Origin: Oscillospiraceae bacterium
GTDB lineage: Bacteria > Bacillota > Clostridia > Oscillospirales > Acutalibacteraceae
Reading direction: 5' to 3'
Assembly: GCA_902796295.1 (NCBI GenBank)
Contig: CADBOL010000069.1
Coordinates: 1 to 21,749 of the forward strand
Length of the DNA: 21,749 nucleotides
The position numbers and the translations under genes were made by a program. Shown piece after piece: positions 14,747 to 21,749 of the stretch. Every line of letters starts with the position of its first letter. Position 1 is the stretch's first letter. The notes beneath the pieces are model-generated. The model was not told where the DNA came from and ran no database searches. It saw only the letters and a list, made by a program, of their open reading frames with translations.

Positions 14747-16108
14747 TTGGCGTTTGAAGGACTTTCCGACAGGCTCGAAGCTGCTTTCAAAAATCTGAGA
14801 AGCAAAGGCAGTCTTAACGAAGCCGATGTCCGCTCGGCCATGAGAGAGGTCAGAATGGCACTTCTCGAGGCCGACGTTAACTATAAGGTCGCAAAAGATT
14901 TCACAAACACCGTAACTGAGAAGGCAATAGGCGAAAAGGTAATGGAGAGCCTCACTCCCTCTCAGATGGTTATAAAAATAGTTCACGATGAGCTTGTAGA
15001 GCTCATGGGCGGTACTAATGCCCGCCTGGCCTACGCCGCTCATCCCCCTACAATCGTGCTTATGTGCGGTCTGCAGGGTTCCGGTAAAACAACCCACTGC
15101 GCAAAGCTCGCGCTCAGGCTCAAAAATGAAAACCACCGTCCCCTGCTCGTGGCGTGCGATGTTTACAGACCCGCCGCCATCAAACAGCTGCAGGTTGTCG
15201 GCGAGCAGGCGGGAGTTCCCGTCTTTGAAATGGGTCAGGGAAATCCGGTCGAGATTTCAAGAGCCGCGGTAGAGGAAGCCAAGCTCAAGGGATACGACTA
15301 TGTTATAGTTGATACCGCCGGCCGTCTTCATGTTGATGAAGAGCTTATGAATGAGCTCAAAAACATCAAGGCCGAAATCAAGCCCCATGAAATCCTCCTC
15401 GTCGTTGACGCTATGACCGGTCAGGACGCCGTCAATGTCGCAACATCATTTGATGAGGCGCTCGGAATCGACGGACTCATCCTCACCAAGCTTGACGGCG
15501 ATACAAGAGGCGGCGCAGCCCTTTCGGCAAGGCAGGTAACCGGAAAGCCCATCAAATTCGTCGGTACCGGCGAAAAGCTTGAGAATCTCGATGTTTTCCA
15601 TCCCGACAGGATGGCAAACAGAATTCTCGGCATGGGAGATGTGCTCTCGCTTATCGAAAAAGCAGAGCAGATGATTGACGAAAAAGAGGCGGAAGAGCTT
15701 GAGAAAAAGCTTATGCAGAATAAGTTTGACCTCAACGACCTTCTCGATCAGTTCCGCCAGATACGCAAAATGGGCTCAATCAAAGATATGCTCGCTCTGT
15801 TGCCGGGTATCGGCAATAAAGTGAAGGATATGGATGTTGATGAGAGAAGAATGGACCGTATGCAGGCGATAATCCTCTCCATGACAGAGAAGGAGAGAAG
15901 AAACCCGGCTATCATCAATCCCTCACGCAAAAAAAGGATAGCCGACGGATGCGGTCAGACCATAGAGGATGTCAACAGACTGCTCTCGCAATATAAGCAG
16001 ATGCAGAAAATGTTCAGACAGCTTAACGGCAAAAAAGGCGGCAAACACCGCAAGATGAAGGGTATGAGGCTTCCCCCGGGCTTTGACCCCTCTCAATTCG
16101 GGATGTAA
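14747..16108 (+). CDS. ffh: Signal recognition particle protein Ffh (SRP54)
   Basis: Ffh binds signal sequences on the ribosome and, with 4.5S/6S RNA and FtsY, delivers nascent membrane proteins to SecYEG. The 453-residue protein has the N domain (1-95), the GTPase G domain and the Met-rich M domain. G-domain motifs are GLQGSGKTT (109-117), DVYRPAA, DTAGR (189-193), and [13 protein letters not shown] (247-259). The M domain (about 328-440) has LLPGIGNKV and the RNA-binding [11 protein letters not shown] region (393-403). Length is normal. The start codon is TTG, preceded by GAGGTGA at good spacing. The SRP RNA gene is not in this window. The usual SRP receptor ftsY is also not here. Confidence 0.97.
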   Translation: MAFEGLSDRLEAAFKNLRSKGSLNEADVRSAMREVRMALLEADVNYKVAKDFTNTVTEKAIGEKVMESLTPSQMVIKIVHDELVELMGGTNARLAYAAHPPTIVLMCGLQGSGKTTHCAKLALRLKNENHRPLLVACDVYRPAAIKQLQVVGEQAGVPVFEMGQGNPVEISRAAVEEAKLKGYDYVIVDTAGRLHVDEELMNELKNIKAEIKPHEILLVVDAMTGQDAVNVATSFDEALGIDGLILTKLDGDTRGGAALSARQVTGKPIKFVGTGEKLENLDVFHPDRMANRILGMGDVLSLIEKAEQMIDEKEAEELEKKLMQNKFDLNDLLDQFRQIRKMGSIKDMLALLPGIGNKVKDMDVDERRMDRMQAIILSMTEKERRNPAIINPSRKKRIADGCGQTIEDVNRLLSQYKQMQKMFRQLNGKKGGKHRKMKGMRLPPGFDPSQFGM

Positions 16109-16193
16109 CAGAGCTGACACAGACGGCGCAAAACCGTTTCAGAAGCTCGTAACATTTATAAATTCAATTAATATATGCTTTGGAGGAACAATC

Positions 16194-16436
16194 ATGGCAG
16201 TAAAAATCAGACTTCGCCGCATGGGCGCAAAGAAAAACCCGTTCTACCGTATCGTTGTAGCAGATTCAAGATATCCGCGCGACGGCAGATTCATCGAAGA
16301 AATAGGCACATACAATCCCCTCACCTCTCCCTCGGAGATCAAGGTTGATGCCGAGAAGGCAAAGCAGTGGCTCACCAACGGCGCACAGCCCACAGACACA
16401 GTCAAGGCTCTTCTTAAGAAGGAAGGTATCCTTTAA
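16194..16436 (+). CDS. rpsP: 30S ribosomal protein S16
   Basis: S16 is a small-subunit protein needed for assembly of the 5-prime domain of 16S rRNA. The 80-residue product has the hallmark start [20 protein letters not shown], then [19 protein letters not shown]. The frame is open 37 codons further upstream, overlapping the end of ffh. The ATG at 16194 is chosen because GGAGG stands seven bases before it and S16 proteins begin at this point. An 85-nt gap after ffh holds no clear promoter or terminator. Confidence 0.97.
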   Translation: MAVKIRLRRMGAKKNPFYRIVVADSRYPRDGRFIEEIGTYNPLTSPSEIKVDAEKAKQWLTNGAQPTDTVKALLKKEGIL

Positions 16437-16666
16437 TGGAGGAATTACTTGTTAACATTGCCAAAGGGCTTGTTGAAGATCCTTCCGGAGTCAGCGTTAC
16501 CGTTGAGGAAGGCGAAAACAATTCTGTCATCTATCATCTTCACGTATCTGAGGATGATATGGGCAGAGTTATCGGCAAACAGGGCAGAATTGCAAAGGCA
16601 ATCCGTACCGTTATGCGCGCAGCTGCCACCCGCAACAATACGAGAGCAGTAGTGGAAATTGATTAA
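16436..16666 (+). CDS. khpA: KH-domain RNA-binding protein KhpA
   Basis: This is a 76-residue single KH-domain protein with the RNA-contact loop GKQGR in DMGRVIGKQGRIAKAIRTV. KhpA pairs with KhpB (Jag/EloR) in Gram-positive bacteria and affects cell elongation and small-RNA biology. Its place between rpsP and rimM is the standard one. The ATG shares its A with the last base of the rpsP stop (TAATG), so translation is coupled. It was formerly annotated as YlqC or a UPF0109 protein. Confidence 0.95.
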   Translation: MEELLVNIAKGLVEDPSGVSVTVEEGENNSVIYHLHVSEDDMGRVIGKQGRIAKAIRTVMRAAATRNNTRAVVEID

Positions 16667-17174
16667 GGAATATCTTGAAATAGGCGAGATTACCGGCACA
16701 CACGGCGTTCACGGAGAAATGAGAGTGAATCCCTGGTGCGACTCACCGGAGTTTATCAAAAAATTCAGAGCTCTGTATCTTGACGCAAACGGCACAAAGA
16801 GTGTCAGTGTCTCATCAAGGCCCCACGGAAATATCGCTTTGATAAAAATTGAAGGGATCGATACCGTTGAGCAGGCCCGCAAAATGAGAGGTACCGTATT
16901 GTGGATGAAGCGCAGCGATGCCCGTCTTCCCGAGGGAAGATACTTTATTGCGGAGCTTACCGGCTGCGAGGTTTATGATGCCGATAATCCGTCAATACAC
17001 TACGGCACTCTCACCGATGTGAGTGAAACGGGAGCAAACGATGTCTGGCACATCACAAGAGATTCAAAAGAATATCTCATCCCGGCCATACCCGATGTTG
17101 TTATTGAAACGGATGTTGCCTCAGACAGGATACTCATCAGACCGCTGAAAGGTATTTTTGAAGATGAGGATTGA
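16659..17174 (+). CDS. rimM: Ribosome maturation factor RimM
   Basis: RimM binds the 30S head near S19 and helps 16S rRNA processing. The 171-residue protein opens with EYLEIGEITGTHGVHGEMRV, the RimM N-terminal domain. The C-terminal PRC-barrel follows (about 95-168), including YFIAELTGCEVYD and KEYLIPAIPDVV. Length matches the family. The best start is the TTG at 16659, which overlaps khpA by eight bases; no ATG or GTG lies near the conserved N-terminus, and the upstream GTGGA is a modest ribosome binding site. Coupled translation from khpA probably compensates. Confidence 0.95.
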   Translation: MIKEYLEIGEITGTHGVHGEMRVNPWCDSPEFIKKFRALYLDANGTKSVSVSSRPHGNIALIKIEGIDTVEQARKMRGTVLWMKRSDARLPEGRYFIAELTGCEVYDADNPSIHYGTLTDVSETGANDVWHITRDSKEYLIPAIPDVVIETDVASDRILIRPLKGIFEDED

Positions 17175-17901
17175 CATTTTGACTCTATTCCCCGAAATGT
17201 GCGAGTCCGTGCTGAGCGAAAGCATCATAGGCAGGGCGCGCGCAAACGGTTTTGTTGAAATAGAATGTCATAATATCAGAGATTATACAGAGGATAAGCA
17301 TAACAGAGTTGATGACGCCCCCTACGGCGGAGGCACCGGAATGATTATGCAGGCTCAGCCTGTTTACGACTGCTTCGGCGCTCTGTGCGCCTCTCTCGGA
17401 AAACGCCCGAGGCTGATTTACATGAGCCCCAAAGGCAAGGTGCTCACTCAGCAGAAAGCAAAAGAGCTCAGTACCCTTGATAATATCGCTCTGCTGTGCG
17501 GGCACTATGAAGGTGTTGACGAAAGAGTCCTGGAAGAGATTGTCGATGAAGAAATCTCTATCGGAGATTATGTTCTCACAGGCGGAGAGCTTCCTGCGCT
17601 CGTGCTTGCAGACTGCATATCAAGGATGCTTCCCGGAGTGCTCGCAAACGAAGATGCCTTCACTCTTGAGAGCCATTACTCGGGGCTTCTCGAGTATCCT
17701 CAGTATACCAGACCTGCCGAGTGGCACGGGAAAAGCGTGCCCGAAGTTCTTATTTCGGGTCATCACGCGAATATCGGCAAATGGCAGCATGAGAAATCCC
17801 TGGAGGTCACTTTCCGCAAAAGGCCCGACCTGCTCGAAAAAGCGGATTTGTCCGATAAAGACGCGGCGTTTATAGATACAATTAAAAACAGCGAAAAATA
17901 G
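17164..17901 (+). CDS. trmD: tRNA (guanine-37-N1) methyltransferase TrmD
   Basis: TrmD methylates G37 of tRNAs reading CNN and some CGG-type codons, and so prevents +1 frameshifting. It is an essential SPOUT enzyme with a deep trefoil knot. The 245-residue protein has the family start MRIDILTLFPEM, DDAPYGGGTGMIM, YMSPKGKVLTQ, LLCGHYEGVDERV (SAM site), EEISIGDYVLTGGELPAL and GLLEYPQYTRP. The start was set at the ATG at 17164 rather than the in-frame TTG at 17158, since TrmD proteins usually begin MRID or similar. The gene overlaps rimM by 11 bases. rplS, its usual downstream neighbour, does not follow. Confidence 0.96.
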   Translation: MRIDILTLFPEMCESVLSESIIGRARANGFVEIECHNIRDYTEDKHNRVDDAPYGGGTGMIMQAQPVYDCFGALCASLGKRPRLIYMSPKGKVLTQQKAKELSTLDNIALLCGHYEGVDERVLEEIVDEEISIGDYVLTGGELPALVLADCISRMLPGVLANEDAFTLESHYSGLLEYPQYTRPAEWHGKSVPEVLISGHHANIGKWQHEKSLEVTFRKRPDLLEKADLSDKDAAFIDTIKNSEK

Positions 17902-17913
17902 TATAAAAAATAC

Positions 17914-17942
17914 TTGCATTTTAAATGCTCTTATGCTAAAAT
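17914..17942 (+). promoter_or_regulatory. SigA-type promoter for rpmE inside an inverted repeat
   Basis: TTGCAT (17914-17919), a 17-nt spacer, and TAAAAT (17937-17942) give a good promoter. The hexamers are parts of a perfect 10-bp inverted repeat, TTGCATTTTA (17914-17923) and TAAAATGCAA (17937-17946). A protein binding both arms would block both promoter elements. Confidence 0.75.
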
Positions 17943-17982
17943 GCAATTTGTTATGTGACGATTTGAAAAAGAGGTGAAAACA

Positions 17983-18198
17983 ATGAAGGAAGGAATCCAC
18001 CCCAACTACCATAAGACAGAGGTTCGCTGCGCCTGCGGTGCAGTTTATGAGACCGGTTCCACAAAAGAAGGCCTCAAGGTAGATATTTGCTCAAAATGCC
18101 ATCCGTTCTTTACCGGTAAGCAGAAGTTAGTCGATACCGGCGGACGCGTTGACCGTTTCAACAAGCGTTTCGGTCTCAGTAATCAGGAGAGTAAATAA
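17983..18198 (+). CDS. rpmE: 50S ribosomal protein L31, zinc-binding (C+) type
   Basis: L31 bridges the two ribosomal subunits. The 71-residue protein opens [10 protein letters not shown] and carries four cysteines (16, 18, 36 and 39, as CAC and CSKC) that bind zinc, so it is the C+ form. In several bacteria this form is replaced by a cysteine-free paralogue when zinc is scarce. The start was set at the ATG at 17983. A GTG at 17974 is in frame but lies within the AGAGGTGA ribosome binding site. The gene has its own promoter and terminator. Confidence 0.97.
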   Translation: MKEGIHPNYHKTEVRCACGAVYETGSTKEGLKVDICSKCHPFFTGKQKLVDTGGRVDRFNKRFGLSNQESK

Positions 18199-18208
18199 TA
18201 ACGGCTAT

Positions 18209-18237
18209 GCGGTGCTCTTGGCACCGCTTTGCTTTTT
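18209..18237 (+). terminator. Intrinsic terminator after rpmE
   Basis: GCGGTGC (18209-18215) and GCACCGC (18221-18227) form a 7-bp GC-rich stem with a 5-nt loop, followed by TTTGCTTTTT. The yigZ gene starts 23 bases later without a clear promoter of its own, so it may depend on read-through. Confidence 0.8.
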
Positions 18238-18259
18238 ATAACGGTTCTTCAGAGGAAAT

Positions 18260-18883
18260 ATGGATTGTTTCAAAACTGTAAAAAAAGAGTCAAGTGAAGA
18301 ATACACAGTAAAAAAATCCCGCTTTATCGGATACATTAAACCCGTATCCTCAAAGCAGGAAGCTCTTGATTTTATAACGGAAATATCAAAAAAGAACTGG
18401 GATGCGACACATAATGTCTACGCCTATGTGATCAGAGAAGAGGGAGTAAAGAAATTCTCCGATGACGGCGAGCCGCAGGGAACAGCAGGCATGCCCGTGC
18501 TCGATGTGATTGAAAAAAACGGGGTAACCGATGTCTGTATAGTGGTGACGCGCTATTTCGGCGGAATCATGCTCGGAGCGGGCGGTCTTGTCAGAGCATA
18601 CTCTCACTCCGCCTCACTTGCTCTCTCCGCCGGAGAGATTGTCACAAAAGCGATGTGCGCAAGACTCAGCATTGTCTGCGACTACACTTTTTACGGACGT
18701 CTTGCCTCCCTGATACCCGAAAGCGGCGGTATAATTGAAGATACGGTTTACGCAGACAGCGTAACCGTGATATTCCGCCTTCCGGTTGACGCGTGCGCTT
18801 CATTCGCTTCAAAACTGACCGAGGCGTCAAACGGGCGGTATTCATTTGAGGAAACCGGAAGATTTTACGCCGATATTGATTAA
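18260..18883 (+). CDS. yigZ: YigZ/IMPACT family protein
   Basis: This is a 207-residue member of the YigZ/IMPACT family, cytoplasmic proteins whose eukaryotic relative IMPACT inhibits the Gcn2 kinase; the bacterial role is not settled. The N-terminal UPF0029 domain shows KKSRFIGYI, NVYAYVIREEG, the signature KKFSDDGEPQGTAGMPVLDV, and VTRYFGGIMLGAGGLVRAYS. A second, smaller ferredoxin-like domain (about 135-203) is present, so the protein is full length. The ATG follows GAGGAAAT. It lies downstream of the rpmE terminator and ends 15 bases before a strong bidirectional terminator. Confidence 0.94.
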   Translation: MDCFKTVKKESSEEYTVKKSRFIGYIKPVSSKQEALDFITEISKKNWDATHNVYAYVIREEGVKKFSDDGEPQGTAGMPVLDVIEKNGVTDVCIVVTRYFGGIMLGAGGLVRAYSHSASLALSAGEIVTKAMCARLSIVCDYTFYGRLASLIPESGGIIEDTVYADSVTVIFRLPVDACASFASKLTEASNGRYSFEETGRFYADID

Positions 18884-18898
18884 CACCAATCAACAAAC

Positions 18899-18935
18899 AA
18901 GGTTCGCGGGAATAATCCCGCGAACCTTTCTTTTT
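18899..18935. terminator. Bidirectional terminator between convergent units
   Basis: AAGGTTCGCGGG (18899-18910) and CCCGCGAACCTT (18917-18928) form a perfect 12-bp stem with a 6-nt loop. TTCTTTTT follows on the plus strand for yigZ. On the minus strand the tail is TTGTTTGTTG, which would also end the leftward operon. Confidence 0.9.
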
Positions 18936-19668
18936 AACCCATTGATTTATCGCTTGCTACCTTGAGCGTGGCCAGATCTCCTTCGCCTACCTGGCGGAAT
19001 ACTTCGTCTCTCTCTACCGGCTCAAGTTCAAAGTCTTTCTTGTCAATCGGATGATGGAAAAGCATCTCTATTCTCACAATTGTGGGGAACATTGTAATGG
19101 GCACAAGATAAGCTCCTCCGCCCAGATTCCAGCATTTTGCGGCAAACCAGCTGCAGTTGAAAATAAAGAAATCCCATCTGTTATGGTTAAGAATGAAGTC
19201 CGTAACTTTCTGCAGGTCATCTTTTGATACAATCTTTTTAAGAATAATAACCATAGGGAATTTCCCGTCCTGTCCTATACGGTAAAGCTCCATATTATAG
19301 TAAATACCCGTTCCGTCTCCGTCAGCGGTGGAAACACCGAGAGTGGCAACCGAAACGCCTTTTCCCGCAGGGCAGGTATAAGCGCCGACCGTTATATCAT
19401 GCTTCGTAAGGTTTTTGAAATAAACAAATATGTGCGGAGATGCCACATTCCAGTATGAAACCAGGTACATCTCGGCATATTCATCGGTGTTGTCATTCTC
19501 ATAAGGGTCACTGGGAGTTGAAGGATCACTCGGAGAAGCCGGCTCTTCCACACCGTCGGGCTGTACAGCTGCAAAATCCTCGACGTCCGATACTCCCGCT
19601 CTTGCGCCGATTCCGAAACACATAAATACTGTCAGTATTGCCATTAAAACTGCTAAACTTTTTTTCAT
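18934..19668 (-). CDS. Secreted protein, possible papain-like/NlpC-P60-type fold
   Basis: This 244-residue protein has a signal peptide (KK at 2-3, hydrophobic 4-21, probable cut after ARA at 24). A Pro/Ser/Asp spacer follows (43-58, PASPSDPSTPSDPYEN), then one compact domain. SPHIFVYFKNLTKHDITVG (77-95) places a histidine after a beta strand, and NCSWFAAKCWN (171-181) places a cysteine at the start of a helix. That His-first, Cys-later order resembles permuted papain-like peptidases, and I recall similar Clostridia secreted proteins with NCSxFA motifs. His79 and Cys172 are the candidate pair. The assignment is tentative. The start was set at the ATG at 19668, where GAGGA stands upstream and the signal peptide begins; the longer frame to 19707 has neither. 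It follows the phosphoesterase by 41 bases. Confidence 0.8.
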   Translation of the reverse strand: MKKSLAVLMAILTVFMCFGIGARAGVSDVEDFAAVQPDGVEEPASPSDPSTPSDPYENDNTDEYAEMYLVSYWNVASPHIFVYFKNLTKHDITVGAYTCPAGKGVSVATLGVSTADGDGTGIYYNMELYRIGQDGKFPMVIILKKIVSKDDLQKVTDFILNHNRWDFFIFNCSWFAAKCWNLGGGAYLVPITMFPTIVRIEMLFHHPIDKKDFELEPVERDEVFRQVGEGDLATLKVASDKSMG

Positions 19669-19709
19669 TATCCTGTCCTCTGTATTAAATAATTTATCAT
19701 AAAGCATTA

Positions 19710-20828
19710 TTATGCAACATAATACTCGTCTTCATAAGGCTCTGAAGGAGAAGCCGGGAGAACAGCGGGCAGAGGCTCACTGACCGCCGGGGCGGCATTG
19801 TTGAGGCTGACCTCGTAAACATACCTGTCAAGCCACTCTCCTGTTGAAAAGTTTCTGCCCTCTATAACTGCCTTGTTTCCGTAAACGGTAAGACGCATTC
19901 CGGTTCCCTTTGAAGTCAGGCCGAGATGGTTTCCCTGACCGAGGCACGGAACATTGATGCAGGTTACTCCTCCGTGCTGTTCAACGCAGCAGGCTCTGAA
20001 AAGGAATCTTGTCAGTCTGCCGTTGAGACCCGCGTGAAGATGACCGCTTATGTAGAATACATTATCATATTTTTCGAGAATGTTCTGCAGTTTGCGGGTC
20101 GTTGATGAATCGAGCGCTCCGCCGGGAATTATCGGCCAGGAAATGCGCTCGCCGTGTGTGTTTCTCATAGGCCAGTGGCATACAACAAAAACAGGTTTTC
20201 CGCCCTGTGACCCGTCTCTGAGCTCTGCATCAACAAACTCCAGCTGTTCATTGCTTATATAGGCGCTGTTGGGCTTGTTGCCTTCGTTTCCCATAACTAT
20301 TACTTTAAGGCCTTTTATCTCGGTGCTGTAATAATCCCTTTGCTCATCTATGCCCATATAATCATTACGGTGCTTTATTGCGTAGGGCCTCATCTGACCC
20401 GACTGCGCCCAGCGGCCGTAGTCATGATTGCCGTTTGCCGTGACCAGGTTTTCACCTTTATAGTTTCCGATAATCGAATAAAACTCTTCAAATTCGCTGT
20501 CATATCCGCTCTGTGTAAGATCTCCCGCGACGATGACACCGTCAATCTGATCCTTTTCCCTGTTCATAAGCTCTACAGCCTGCCTCGCGTATGAAGCGGT
20601 ACCGTCCGACCCTATATGAACATCCGAAATCAGGTCTATTGTTATTATTTTGTCACTCTGCTCCGGAATGTATTCCGCTATATCCGATTCGCGGAATTCA
20701 TCGGCCACCATAACATTCGGAACAGACCTTGAGCGCTCCGCTGCCGGCACGTCAAACGCGGCAAATGCGGATGAACACGAAAAAATTGCAATAATACCGG
20801 CCAGAAAAACGGCAATAAGTTTTTTCAC
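19710..20828 (-). CDS. Secreted metallophosphoesterase (calcineurin-like)
   Basis: This 372-residue exported enzyme has the full calcineurin-like metal site: DVH (69-71), AGDLTQSG (101-108), NGNHDYG (132-138), VVCHWP (215-220) with His218, and GHLH (262-265). The signal peptide spans about residues 1-23 (KKLIAVFLAGII, cut near AFA). The substrate is unknown; nucleotides, phosphodiesters or wall-linked phosphates are all possible. The C-terminus ends PASPSEPYEDEYYVA, close to the spacer of the next secreted protein. The start was set at the GTG at 20828, which has AAGGAG nine bases upstream. The frame extends to a TTG at 20858 with no ribosome binding site and would bury the signal peptide behind a charged extension. 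It follows mtaB by 33 bases. Confidence 0.9.
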   Translation of the reverse strand: MKKLIAVFLAGIIAIFSCSSAFAAFDVPAAERSRSVPNVMVADEFRESDIAEYIPEQSDKIITIDLISDVHIGSDGTASYARQAVELMNREKDQIDGVIVAGDLTQSGYDSEFEEFYSIIGNYKGENLVTANGNHDYGRWAQSGQMRPYAIKHRNDYMGIDEQRDYYSTEIKGLKVIVMGNEGNKPNSAYISNEQLEFVDAELRDGSQGGKPVFVVCHWPMRNTHGERISWPIIPGGALDSSTTRKLQNILEKYDNVFYISGHLHAGLNGRLTRFLFRACCVEQHGGVTCINVPCLGQGNHLGLTSKGTGMRLTVYGNKAVIEGRNFSTGEWLDRYVYEVSLNNAAPAVSEPLPAVLPASPSEPYEDEYYVA

Positions 20829-20861
20829 TTTGTCATTCTCCTTGTTAATGAAAATCAATTA

Positions 20862-21749
20862 TTATGAATTATATAATTCCCCGATACAGCAGTCATTCTC
20901 AACACCTGTAATCCTGACTTTTGTAATCTCGCCGAAGGCACAGCTGCCTCTGACCGTTACGGGGGTATAATTAGCTGTATATCCTTTTGTTTCTCCGCCA
21001 TGGTTTTCTTCGGGGATTATCTCAAGCACCCTGCCGATCTGACTTTCAAGATATCTTTGCCGGATTTTTTCGCACTCCGTCATCATTATCTCGCATCTTC
21101 TCTGCTTCTCGGCGTTTTCCACCTGAGAATCCATATTGGCCGCCGGCGTTCCGGGTCTTCTGGAATACGGAAAAACATGAACCTTTTCAAATCCCGTTCT
21201 TTTTACAAAATCCAATGAAATATTGAAATCGCTCTGCGTTTCGCCGGGAAACCCGACCATAACATCCGTTGTCAGAGTGACATCCGGAAATGTGTTTCTC
21301 AAAGCTGTGCAGAGGTCTTCATACTCTATGGTACCGTAATGCCTGTTCATCTTTTTGAGGGTTTTGTCGCAGCCGCTCTGCAGCGAAATATGAAACTGAG
21401 GGCAGAATTCCTTAATCTTTGAGAGGCCGTCAATCACCTGCGGGGTGATGTGGTCGGGCTCAAGCGAGCCGAGCCGCACTCTCTCTATCCCGTCAATTTC
21501 AGCAACAGTTCTGACTGCGCTGACTAAATCACTTGAAATATCGCTGCCGTAGGCTGAGAGATTGATTCCGACAAGCACTGCCTCTTTAAATCCGTTTCCC
21601 GCGAGTGTTTTTGCCTCGGCGGCAATTTCATCAAGAGGTTTTGAGCGTACTCTCCCTCTGGCATACGGTATTATACAATAAGAGCAGAATCTGTTACATC
21701 CGTCTTCAATCTTTATGACTGCCCTCGTTTTGTCACTGTAGCTGCTGAC
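20862..21749 (-). CDS. mtaB: Threonylcarbamoyladenosine tRNA methylthiotransferase MtaB (partial, N-terminus cut)
   Basis: MtaB is a radical-SAM enzyme that adds a methylthio group to t6A37 in tRNAs reading ANN codons. The frame is open to the right edge, giving 295 residues of the C-terminal two thirds. The radical-SAM cluster motif CNRFCSYC is present in EDGCNRFCSYCIIPYARGR. It is followed by VLVGINLSAYG, RLGSLEPDHI, HISLQSGCDKTLKKMNRHY, and TDVMVGFPGETQ. A TRAM domain (about the last 65 residues) ends the protein. The N-terminal MTTase domain lies outside the window. YARGR and the LSLEP-type motif favour MtaB over MiaB or RimO. The two secreted-protein genes follow it in the same direction. 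Confidence 0.93.
   Translation of the reverse strand, partial: VSSYSDKTRAVIKIEDGCNRFCSYCIIPYARGRVRSKPLDEIAAEAKTLAGNGFKEAVLVGINLSAYGSDISSDLVSAVRTVAEIDGIERVRLGSLEPDHITPQVIDGLSKIKEFCPQFHISLQSGCDKTLKKMNRHYGTIEYEDLCTALRNTFPDVTLTTDVMVGFPGETQSDFNISLDFVKRTGFEKVHVFPYSRRPGTPAANMDSQVENAEKQRRCEIMMTECEKIRQRYLESQIGRVLEIIPEENHGGETKGYTANYTPVTVRGSCAFGEITKVRITGVENDCCIGELYNS

Noticed and set aside
16083..16193. Extended rpsP start overlapping ffh
   Set aside because: The extra 37 codons do not resemble S16, and a strong GGAGG site fixes the ATG at 16194.

Overview
The window looks like a chromosomal segment of a Gram-positive, low-to-moderate GC anaerobe of class Clostridia, probably close to the Ruminococcus/Oscillospiraceae lineages. 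The reasons are the glgB-glgC-glgD-glgA glycogen operon with the Clostridia-type GlgD paralogue, a PASTA protein-kinase relative with an N-terminal zinc ribbon, the ylxM-ffh-rpsP-khpA-rimM-trmD block, Thr-rich surface proteins, and textbook SigA promoters and AGGAGG ribosome binding sites. The taxonomic call is inference from gene families, not a database match. I see no mobile element, CRISPR array, tRNA or rRNA.

Left block (1 to about 11,974, all on the minus strand). One tightly packed run starts at a SigA promoter at 11946-11974 and reads leftward: glgB, glgC, glgD, a Thr-rich single-pass membrane protein, glgA, a histidine phosphatase, citrate synthase, an eight-helix membrane protein of unknown function, an AEC-family transporter, a short QueG-like epoxyqueuosine reductase, and holB, which runs off the left edge. 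Gaps are 0-24 nt and several stops and starts overlap, and I see no terminator inside. GlgC/GlgD make ADP-glucose, GlgA polymerises it and GlgB branches the polymer; the Thr-rich protein between glgD and glgA has no known role in that pathway.

Divergent middle (11,923-14,335). A 316-bp AT-rich spacer carries back-to-back SigA promoters. Rightward it drives a 604-residue protein with a zinc ribbon, a kinase fold, one membrane helix, two PASTA domains and a Ser/Ala/Pro tail. All three key kinase residues (VAIK lysine, HRD aspartate, DFG aspartate) are replaced, so I call it a PASTA pseudokinase; this is the most interesting gene here. A strong terminator follows, then a 240-bp gene-free region dense in inverted repeats that ends in a perfect-consensus promoter.

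Right block (14,366-18,883, plus strand). ylxM, ffh, rpsP, khpA, rimM and trmD form an SRP/ribosome-maturation operon with several TTG starts and overlapping junctions. rplS, usually after trmD, is not there; instead rpmE follows from its own promoter, which lies inside a 10-bp inverted repeat, and then yigZ. A strong bidirectional terminator ends the block.

Right end (18,934-21,749, minus strand). mtaB (cut by the edge), a secreted metallophosphoesterase and a secreted protein with a possible papain-like/NlpC-P60-type fold lie in one operon. The last two share an unusual acidic Pro/Ser motif and may work together outside the cell. Several starts were moved from the longest possible ORF on the basis of ribosome binding sites (glgA, glgB, ylxM, rpsP, trmD, rpmE and both secreted proteins).
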